A stretch of 64,000 nucleotides of DNA from Notospermus geniculatus (lineage: Eukaryota > Nemertea > Pilidiophora > Heteronemertea > Lineidae), in NCBI GenBank assembly GCA_002633025.1, contig NMRB01000096.1, forward strand, positions 259,208 to 323,207, given 5' to 3'. How positions within the stretch are numbered: position 1 is the first letter of the stretch; every line of letters begins with the position of its first letter. Of the stretch, positions 60,401 to 64,000 are shown in pieces. The position numbers and the translations under genes are program-made. The notes below the pieces were generated by a model. It searched no databases and was not told the origin of the DNA. It worked only from the letters and a program-made list of their open reading frames with translations.

Positions 60401-63305
60401 GGATAGGTCCGTTAGGGTTAGGTCCCTTAGGGCTATGTCCCTTAGGACCTGCTGTTTTATACTTTTTCCCTTCATCTTCCAAGATTTTGTTTTCATTTTT
60501 TCAGTCTAAAACAGTGTGGTTTATAATTTTTTGCCGTCATGGAACATGATTTTTTTGTCGCAGAATGATCTTTCAAAATTTTCTATTAGTTGAAGTGTGA
60601 CTCTCAACAGTGGAGCCATCTGATGGGCATTTTACATAACTAGTGACTTTTGTATTGTGTTGACGTGACATTTGAAAATGTGTTGACTTTTGGAATGTCA
60701 CGGCACAAGCCAAGTCGTCGCAGCTGTCGATATCGATTAAGTTAAAAAGTCTGCTCCGTTCATGACACGTTCATGACAAGCTCCGTTCATGACAAGGGAG
60801 TAAATGTCAACTTAAACGACACGGCACCCATCAATAAACTAGACCGAACACTGTCCTGATTAAAAATACTAGGACAGACGCAAGCAAATGCATAAAACCA
60901 TCATGGCGCCCGCTGGTCTGCTCGGCTGTCGGTCTATTGCTCTTGGAGCTGTAGAATGATGTCACTCGTCGGGAATCCCGCCGATCTTTTGCTTTCACCG
61001 GTCTTCGAATGCAAGCTGCCCAGAAGACTGGGTACCAGTCTATCAGTAAACTTAAACGACAACAAACATGACAAACCTCGTGAAATAGTTCGTTGTGAGG
61101 TAGCTGGTGAAGTAGGACACAAATGAACAAGGAGTTCCCCAATCAGGTTTTAGTCTTAATCCTTTCCAATTGGATCTTTCACTTCGAACTCTTCAGGCGG
61201 GGAGTTTGACTTACAATCCGTGTTTAAGGGAATGAGTTCATGTCCACCAGGAACAAGTGGTAAAGGAGGTGTCTGTGCCAGTAAGTATAAGAGGCTGAAG
61301 AAGAAGTAATGAACCGTTGTGTTGGGAAACGGGTTACCGATCCGAATTTCATAATAGGGTAACCAAAATTGGGAAGCGAAATGGCAAAAAAAGTCGTGAT
61401 CGTGTCGACACGGTCAGCACTGACCTCGAGTGCTGGTGATCAGGCACGCCAATTTGCACGCCATTGATGACCTACTTTACATGAACTGCGTCTTTTTACT
61501 TTGAGTGAGTGATTTTCTTCATAAAACGTTTCCTTCTGAAAACAATCCATGGCAGAATTCACACCGTTTTCGCTTTTTTCAGTCACTGTTTATAAAGTGT
61601 TTATTTCCTGGTGTAAGTATGAACACACAGCATAACATTTGAAGTCATGTCGATCTCCACTTCTGCATACGAATGACGCTTGATGAAAAATGGAAAGGGA
61701 CATTCATTAACTTTGTGTTATCTAGTAGTCTTCGAAGGAAAGTTCTTGACAAATTACACCCAGAACTGATAATGAGAACTGTCATGTTTTTGCCTGCTCA
61801 TATTCCCGCATTTGTAACTCGAACGAGTTTTGAGGGTTTCATTTCTATTGACAAGTGATGTCAGGTGTATTACAAGTGATTCGCGGTGTAGTGGTGTGGG
61901 TACAACACGCCAACCTTACGACATTCTTCATTTTCATTTATTTTTCAAATTGTACCTTTAACAGTGAAGTCACATGGTGCGCAGTATCACATCGACTGTA
62001 AGTTTTCGTCAATTTCAGCGCATCCCTTGGTTTCAGTCTTGGTTAGCGAGAACGTTCGTTCGTAAAGCTCAATAATTTTATATAACTAAGCCTATACAGT
62101 CTGATGTTCCACAAATTACAAACACTGGTGTTGTCCATCTGCGAGAAGTGCTTCTTTGCAGCCGCCTGGCCATCATCTATGTAGGCTACGGTACTGACAG
62201 GATCACGAACCGGGAATGACCCGTTCCTTGAGTTCCACGGAAAAGATTCTGGAAAGACGGGCGTGATAATGTCAAAAGCGCAGCTATACAGTATTACAGT
62301 GAAAAACGTTATGAACGCCATACTGGGGAGGTTTCGAAATCAAACGATAAACCAAACTTTTACGACAACGTTATTTTTCATACTACACATTAACTAGATT
62401 CTGCATTACGTTTTCGGTACAAAAATAAAGTTGTTAACGTTTACGTTTATCGTTTGATTTCGAAACCTCCCTATTATTACAATCCGATGACGTCATCAAT
62501 CATGCACCTCGCTTGTCAAATCAAATCAATCCATTTTATTGCAGTTCACCTGCTACCAATCGGTGAGTAGAACAATAAATCACGTGGTTTTGATGACCAA
62601 ATGATTAGGTCGATTCGGAGAGTAATCATATACGTAACGTGCCTTTGCTTGGCTGAAAACCATTGTTTTGATTAGGACTTTTAGTTGGAAATTAGGGAGT
62701 TTGAGATCAGCAACTTATCACGGATCCGTATACGGATCGAAATGTACACAAAATTTGTCCTCGTTGTACAGAAATCTATCCGTATACGTATAAGGATCCG
62801 TGATAAGTCGCTGATCTCAAACTCCCTATTGTGTTGTGCACACAATGTACTTTACCTGTTTTCCAGTGTATACCGTGACAACGACCACGACGGTGCAATT
62901 CGCGCCTCACCAGAGACTTTCAATGCAAATGTTTGGGGGCACTTGTCCGACGGGAACGAAGAAGATGGGAAACGAATGTGAAGGTAAGTAACCTAGGCTT
63001 GGGTGAGAACCTGATGAGGTCATTGGTACATTGGTTTTGTCCATGAAAGATAATGTATTAAATAGATATTTTGTTGCTGTACCGCTATACGCAAGTGATT
63101 TAGCGTGGTACATGTTGCCTAGTAGCCCTCCAAGCGCCTGTCGCAATATGAACCAGTGGTAACTTCACACATTTGCATATCCAAGCAAGGCAGTGCAGTA
63201 GATTTGCGACAGGGTCGCCGATATGATGTCTTTTACTACTCAATCTTATTCCTAGTAACTCACGTCACTTTTCAGTCATTGACGGGAATAAGTTGATAGC
63301 GTGGC
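45395..63305 (+). CDS. Secreted mosaic lectin: SUEL + PAN + LamG + Cys/Trp modules (30 exons, open at 3' end)
   Basis: Exons: 45395-45461, 45668-45970, 47307-47516, 47644-48267, 48676-48696, 48927-49550, 49783-49803, 50158-50172, 50382-50600, 50950-51220, 52079-52668, 53005-53154, 53338-53445, 53587-53843, 54408-54777, 55763-55780, 55976-55993, 56478-56702, 57196-57213, 57541-57753, 58288-58911, 59095-59115, 59359-59373, 60052-60087, 61197-61280, 61583-61612, 61965-61997, 62545-62562, 62867-62983, 63276-63305. They join to about 1,783 codons without a stop. Every junction is phase 1 except one phase 2 (51220/52079) and one phase 0 (53843/54408). SUEL, PAN and LamG domains are extracellular carbohydrate- or protein-binding modules, so a secreted recognition or matrix role is inferred. 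No stop or poly(A) signal was identified, so the gene may run past 64000. Splitting into two or more genes is possible, but phase continuity argues for one. Confidence 0.8.
45668..45970 (+). CDS. Lectin gene exon 2: SUEL-type rhamnose/galactose-binding domain
   Basis: A single exon of 101 codons holds one complete Gal_Lectin (SUEL) domain. It has eight Cys, as in the family, with the hallmark ANYGRTD near the start and FGDPCVGTFKFLHVRYQC at the end. In characterised SUEL lectins these two segments frame the sugar-binding pocket for L-rhamnose or D-galactose. Phase 1 at both ends. Confidence 0.95.
45971..47306. other. Intron 2 of the lectin gene
   Basis: 1.34 kb. It contains a foldback at 46545-46622 and no other supported feature. 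Confidence 0.75.
46545..46622. repeat. Short foldback in lectin intron 2
   Basis: ctggttccttggactccgac / gtcggagcccatggaaccag and gtggcgctgattg / caatcagcgccac pair with a small loop. Confidence 0.88.
47307..47516 (+). CDS. Lectin gene exon 3: PAN/Apple domain 1
   Basis: 70 codons with four Cys in the spacing ACKNAC-x5-C-x10-C, plus NHQVLGG and AIDWNKPG, which recur in the other two PAN exons. PAN/Apple folds bind proteins or sugars in extracellular proteins. Confidence 0.9.
47644..48267 (+). CDS. Lectin gene exon 4: LamG-like domain 1
   Basis: A 624-nt exon. It starts QPFVDLISLGYAEQ, then LAGPYGT, SFPGKGNYYFRVPS, LQDGPIVEWPG, the core strand KWNFVGMSYDHITGYLLMWV and the end GDVYVGVRP...GQLSGVTLLPHA. 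This matches the concanavalin A-like/LamG_3 jelly-roll pattern with W-N-F-V-G-x-S-Y. Confidence 0.9.
48676..48696 (+). CDS. Micro-exon, 21 nt (linker, xxxIPx type)
   Basis: Acceptor ccttgctag and donor GTAAGT flank 21 nt, phase 1 to 1, encoding RFIQIPH/R. Length, phase and the aliphatic-Pro core match the exons at 49783 and 59095. Confidence 0.75.
48927..49550 (+). CDS. Lectin gene exon 6: LamG-like domain 2
   Basis: 624 nt, the same length as domains 1 and 5. Contains KKVAGPYGGK, VQDGQLVEW, QWNFIGMSYNHITGNLLLWI and GFMSGVSVVSYA. Phase 1 both sides. Confidence 0.92.
49783..49803 (+). CDS. Micro-exon, 21 nt (GIRALPA)
   Basis: Acceptor cctttccag and donor GTAAGT, phase 1 to 1. Parallel to 48676 and 59095 after the other LamG exons. 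Confidence 0.8.
50158..50172 (+). CDS. Micro-exon, 15 nt (NFWYT)
   Basis: Acceptor atcattacag and donor GTAAGT around 15 nt, phase 1 to 1. Parallel to the 15-nt exon at 59359 (SFWSN). Fifteen nt is very short for spliceosomal recognition. Confidence 0.7.
50382..50600 (+). CDS. Lectin gene exon 9: PAN/Apple domain 2
   Basis: 73 codons with NHQVLGG, ACKAAC, TCKAIDWNKPGQRCYTF and KDVDRWIRV. Close to the PAN exon at 47307. Confidence 0.92.
50690..50970. repeat. A-rich tract with duplicated intron-exon boundary
   Basis: Purine-rich aaagaaaaataaag sequence. Within it, 50765-50824 and 50911-50970 are near copies of the same 60 bp: polypyrimidine tract, ctttgaatcctag acceptor and the first codons of exon 10. 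Confidence 0.85.
50950..51220 (+). CDS. Lectin gene exon 10: Cys/Trp module, copy 1 (intact in one exon)
   Basis: Acceptor gaatcctag gives phase 1 (GFSRYIKLF...). The exon contains GGIFQLTWF, then CMPGTVKAGTGC, VNDIHLVYQW, QYKIDLTKFP and KKGAEPASFRSE. It ends in phase 2. A nearby downstream acceptor (tttcag at 50956) would give a frame that stops, so the tag at 50949 is preferred. No known domain matches; see the module finding. Confidence 0.8.
51516..51700. repeat. Foldback element in lectin intron
   Basis: Arms caagaagtcaacttcca / tggaagttgacttcttg and gcgaattttcgaccccaacc / ggggtcgaaaattcgc, with a central duplicated ttggagagt palindrome. One arm recurs at 38610. Confidence 0.9.
52079..52668 (+). 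CDS. Lectin gene exon 11: divergent LamG-like domain 3
   Basis: 590 nt, phase 2 in, phase 1 out. Jelly-roll features are GKPGSYALVPRF, LGSFTIGFYFMA, ILIAQWAPNRW, KWHYGAFSWNHEAGEAKIYL then DGKVV, and NGLIANLRFDTG. It differs clearly from the four 624-nt-type LamG domains and has basic Lys/Arg-rich loops. Confidence 0.88.
53005..53154 (+). CDS. Lectin gene exon 12: Cys/Trp module, copy 2, first half
   Basis: 150 nt, phase 1 to 1. GGIIRLTWFKSPK, then CYPGTTKVGNDC. Matches the first half of exon 10 residue for residue at the motif. Confidence 0.85.
53338..53445 (+). CDS. Lectin gene exon 13: Cys/Trp module, copy 2, second half
   Basis: 108 nt, phase 1 to 1. IVQIRLFLQW and KFKIDIAKLP line up with the second half of exon 10. 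Confidence 0.85.
53587..53843 (+). CDS. Lectin gene exon 14: LamG-like domain 4, N-terminal part
   Basis: GTGPFGAREPAFYFPGSAK, IPNDGNLNFKSFSIF and IQNGPILEY. It ends in phase 0 at GACAAG|GTAAGG, cutting a LamG domain that is uninterrupted in the other copies. Confidence 0.85.
54408..54777 (+). CDS. Lectin gene exon 15: LamG-like domain 4, C-terminal part
   Basis: RPGVHVWIFRNTLYTNL, EWTFVGVSYNHKTGYVVMWV, GDIYVGI and GWMAGLSVLSYA. Exons 14 and 15 together are 627 nt against 624 in the uninterrupted copies. Confidence 0.88.
54888..55172. repeat. Inverted-repeat element (aacacgttcactgcc ends)
   Basis: aacacgttcactgccgacg / cgtcgccggcagtgaacgtg and tggtccttgccaggaa / ccctggcaaggacca are inverse. 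About 285 bp, MITE-like, directly beside another element at 55184. Confidence 0.92.
55184..55335. repeat. MITE family B, copy 1
   Basis: Ends tagggaggtttcgaaatcaa and tttgatttcgaaacctcccc are inverse. The interior has cgttaacgac and ataacgttgtcg. Confidence 0.95.
55412..55525. repeat. Interspersed repeat, copy 2 (opposite orientation to 31336)
   Basis: gagggcagcacaccgaaacc, tgtgtgggaaattgatcagg, accgggatgtcag and agttttaaccactag match the reverse complement of 31336-31490. Confidence 0.85.
55763..55780 (+). CDS. Micro-exon, 18 nt (GGRVPT)
   Basis: A long T tract then acag, and donor GTAAGT. Phase 1 to 1. It has the same position relative to LamG 4 as the LPx micro-exons after other LamG domains, one codon shorter. 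Confidence 0.7.
55976..55993 (+). CDS. Micro-exon, 18 nt (GFFNPP)
   Basis: Acceptor ttcgttgcag, donor GTAATA, phase 1 to 1. Parallel in order and aromatic content to the xFWxx micro-exons. Confidence 0.65.
56101..56407. repeat. MITE family B copy nested inside another copy
   Basis: 56101-56208 is the left part of a copy ending gaaaaacaac. 56209-56360 is a full copy (tagggaggtttcg to gaaacctcccc). 56361-56407 (gttgtcgtaaagtttacg... to aaacctccctat) completes the first copy. Confidence 0.93.
56478..56702 (+). CDS. Lectin gene exon 18: divergent PAN-like Cys-rich domain
   Basis: 75 codons with seven Cys, phase 1 to 1. ACQKAC-x5-C-x8-C follows the PAN spacing (ACKNAC-x5-C in exon 3), with extra Cys at the start (TCGLGYTHFYGWCPGHF) and end (DFACSK). 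Best read as a diverged PAN/Apple module, though a different small Cys-rich fold is possible. Confidence 0.8.
57196..57213 (+). CDS. Micro-exon, 18 nt (ACKTKQ)
   Basis: Acceptor tctgttgcag, donor GTAAGC, phase 1 to 1, between two Cys-rich domains. It adds one Cys. Confidence 0.6.
57232..57386. repeat. MITE family B, diverged copy
   Basis: atggaggtttagaaatcaaa left and tttaatttctgaacctccct right, with cgttaa/acgttgtcg inside, inserted 18 bp after the micro-exon at 57196. Confidence 0.9.
57541..57753 (+). CDS. Lectin gene exon 20: PAN/Apple domain 3
   Basis: 71 codons: MNHQVLGGKP, SCKAACVEMGNCQAIDWNK, HCYTF and AVDRWVRV. Strong match to exons 3 and 9. Confidence 0.92.
57873..58146. repeat. 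MITE family C, intact copy beside a degenerate one
   Basis: 58013-58146 has inverse ends gagttttcgcaaagcccccg / gggggctttgcgaaaactcc and the core seen at 2552. 57873-57957 is a shorter version ending gggagttttcgcaatgcccc. Confidence 0.88.
58288..58911 (+). CDS. Lectin gene exon 21: LamG-like domain 5
   Basis: 624 nt. QVAGPYGSRIGSYYFTGKG, LDDGPIIEWP, KWNFVGLSYNQATGDVIMWI, GDIYVGVRP and GYLSGLSFMPYA. Same length and phase as LamG 1 and 2. Confidence 0.93.
59095..59115 (+). CDS. Micro-exon, 21 nt (KISNLPA)
   Basis: Acceptor tctctttcag, donor GTAAGT, phase 1 to 1. Same size and LPA ending as 49783. Confidence 0.8.
59359..59373 (+). CDS. Micro-exon, 15 nt (SFWSN)
   Basis: Acceptor tcgtttcag, donor GTAAGA, phase 1 to 1. 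Same size and FW core as 50158. Confidence 0.7.
59634..59770. repeat. Inverted-repeat element in lectin intron
   Basis: tcagggccgaccgcacagaa / ttctgtgcggttggccctga ends with one mismatch. 137 bp, MITE-like. Confidence 0.92.
60052..60087 (+). CDS. Small exon, 36 nt (basic linker)
   Basis: Acceptor tatcttcag, donor GTAACG, phase 1 to 1, encoding VPTKLSKKNLKP. Lys-rich. Confidence 0.6.
60168..60706. repeat. Large foldback enclosing a TTAGGG-bearing minisatellite
   Basis: Arms of about 100 bp: gtgccgtgacattccaaaag / cttttggaatgtcacggcac and atacaaaagtcactagttat / ataactagtgacttttgtat. Between them, 60298-60448 is a tandem 15-bp unit (ggtcccttagggtta and variants). Confidence 0.93.
61197..61280 (+). 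CDS. Lectin gene exon 25: Cys/Trp module, copy 3, Cys part
   Basis: 84 nt, phase 1 to 1. It contains CPPGTSGKGGVC, which fits the C-x2-GT-x3-G-x2-C pattern of copies 1, 2 and 4. Confidence 0.8.
61583..61612 (+). CDS. Small exon, 30 nt: Cys/Trp module, copy 3, Trp part
   Basis: ITVYKVFISW, phase 1 to 1. Trp sits at the same position as in IVQIRLFLQW (exon 13). Confidence 0.75.
61965..61997 (+). CDS. Small exon, 33 nt: Cys/Trp module, copy 3, YxID part
   Basis: Acceptor ctttaacag, donor GTAAGT, phase 1 to 1. LKSHGAQYHID aligns with the YKID/FKID segments of copies 1 and 2. Confidence 0.75.
62324..62473. repeat. MITE family B, further copy
   Basis: ggggaggtttcgaaatcaaa left and tttgatttcgaaacctccct right, in reversed interior orientation relative to 55184. 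Confidence 0.94.
62545..62562 (+). CDS. Micro-exon, 18 nt: Cys/Trp module, copy 3, end
   Basis: FHLLPI, phase 1 to 1, donor GTGAGT. It supplies the x3-[LF]-P end of the module. Confidence 0.72.
62693..62829. repeat. MITE family A, copy 2
   Basis: tagggagtttgagatcagca / cgctgatctcaaactcccta ends and gtatacgtataaggatccgt inside, as at 41191-41338. Confidence 0.93.
62867..62983 (+). CDS. Lectin gene exon 29: Cys/Trp module, copy 4, Cys part
   Basis: 117 nt, phase 1 to 1. A Thr-rich start (VYTVTTTTTVQF) then CPTGTKKMGNEC. Confidence 0.8.
63276..63305 (+). CDS. Small exon, 30 nt: Cys/Trp module, copy 4, Trp part
   Basis: VIDGNKLIAW, phase 1 to 1, same length and Trp position as the exon at 61583. 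The continuation exon of this copy was not found before the window end. Confidence 0.7.
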
Positions 63306-63621
63306 GTAAGTATTTCGAACTTAATTCGTTGATATGCCTACTGCTACTCACAGCAACTTTATTTCTGACGTAAGCGACAACGTTATATTTTAGTTTGGTA
63401 CGATTAGGGAACGCTCAAAACGTAACGAAACGAAAACGAAAACTGAACTTATGGCCAGGTCAAATTCGGTAGACCGCTTTTGATTGGCGGATATTGCTTG
63501 ACCAGAGAGCGCCACCGGACTCATGAACGTACAAGCTCATTACAATGCAGATTAAATTTCGTTCACTTTGTGATTGGGCCGTGACACTCCCGCCCCCTGA
63601 ATAGCTCATTCAGTCTTCAGA

Positions 63622-63945
63622 ATGTCCTCCATGACCTTGGATGAATTTGACATGATTGTGTGAGTGGCCGAGTTTATTTGACTTCAGTGAAAGGCGTTGT
63701 CTGACCACGTAATACATCGATGGGATTGCGGATAGGTTGTGTAATAAATATTTCACTCATTTGTGAACTTTTCCATTCTGAACTGCATGAATAGCACACC
63801 GCCGGCGCCCAAATTCGGACAAACATTAGATAAGTGGACTTTACGGAGTGACCACATGGTGAAGAAACAAGTTCGGACAAACAAAATGAAAATCGACAAG
63901 TCCGACGTCATTCGAGCAGTTCGCTATTTGCTGGTGTTGGTGTAA
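63622..63945 (+). CDS. Possible small two-exon gene, 62 aa
   Basis: The ATG at 63622 runs to a donor (TTGT|GTGAGT, exon end 63659). An acceptor (gcatgaatag) opens at 63795 in the matching phase, and the frame stops at 63943-63945. The joined protein starts MSSMTLDEFDMIVTPPAPKF and has a basic C-terminal half (MVKKQVRTNKMKIDKSD, then VIRAVRYLL) that looks helical. I recognise no family. It may be the first two exons of a longer gene beyond the window, or chance. Confidence 0.35.
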
Positions 63946-64000
63946 CGGCCGAAGAAACGGGACTTATCGCAGTTGTTCCATATTCCCTTCATATCAACAT

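Noticed and set aside
60098-60406. 102-codon frame with LGPLGLG repeats
   Set aside because: Translation of the TTAGGG-type minisatellite, not a collagen-like protein.
63830-63945. KMKID segment as the missing second half of Cys/Trp module copy 4
   Set aside because: The spacing from W would be wrong by two residues, there is no good acceptor, and no [LF]-P follows.
1-64000. CRISPR arrays, bacterial operons or ribosome-binding sites
   Set aside because: The tandem arrays lack unique spacers and the genes are spliced, so the window is eukaryotic.

Overview
This window is intron-rich animal DNA, not prokaryotic. Coding blocks are short exons with GT..AG borders, the spaces between them are full of palindromic miniature elements and minisatellites, and the recognisable proteins are metazoan: a RASGEF1-family Ras exchange factor and a secreted lectin built from SUEL, PAN and LamG modules. 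Frequent short palindromes (tacatgta, taggccta) and the domain mix suggest a marine invertebrate such as an echinoderm, hemichordate or cephalochordate; a lophotrochozoan is not excluded. There is one assembly gap (1071-2068) and there are several single N positions.

Layout, with all supported genes on the + strand. About 1-6.7 kb: no confident gene, one miniature element and one weak exon candidate. About 6.7-27.7 kb: a RASGEF1-like gene whose 17 exons can be joined without a frame break from 18695 to 27677 (525 aa). Two more phase-0 candidate first exons lie 8-12 kb upstream, and the long 5' intron holds a minisatellite and a 1.1-kb direct duplication. About 27.7-30.0 kb: its probable 3' UTR. 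About 30-35 kb: repeats and a large minisatellite. 35253-42411: a ten-exon gene of 861 aa that I do not recognise, followed by two phase-compatible exons ending at 43278. 43.3-45.4 kb: repeats only.

45395 to at least 63305: one long gene for a secreted, mosaic lectin-like protein. I resolve 30 exons and about 1,783 codons, still open at the right. All but two of the exon junctions are phase 1, the pattern expected from module shuffling. Domain order: signal peptide, SUEL lectin, PAN, LamG, LamG, PAN, Cys/Trp module, LamG, Cys/Trp module, LamG, PAN-like, PAN, LamG, Cys/Trp module, Cys/Trp module (running off the resolved part). Thirteen exons are only 15-36 nt long. Micro-exons of 15-21 nt recur after the LamG exons with conserved sequence (xxxLPx, then xFWxx).

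The most novel item is the Cys/Trp module, present four times: C-x2-G-T-x3-G-x2-C-x-[VI]-x8-W, continuing in the three copies that can be read further as x6-[QK]-[YF]-[KH]-I-D-x3-[LF]-P with fixed spacing. The same module is cut by introns in a different way in each copy. A possible separate 62-aa two-exon gene lies at 63622-63945.
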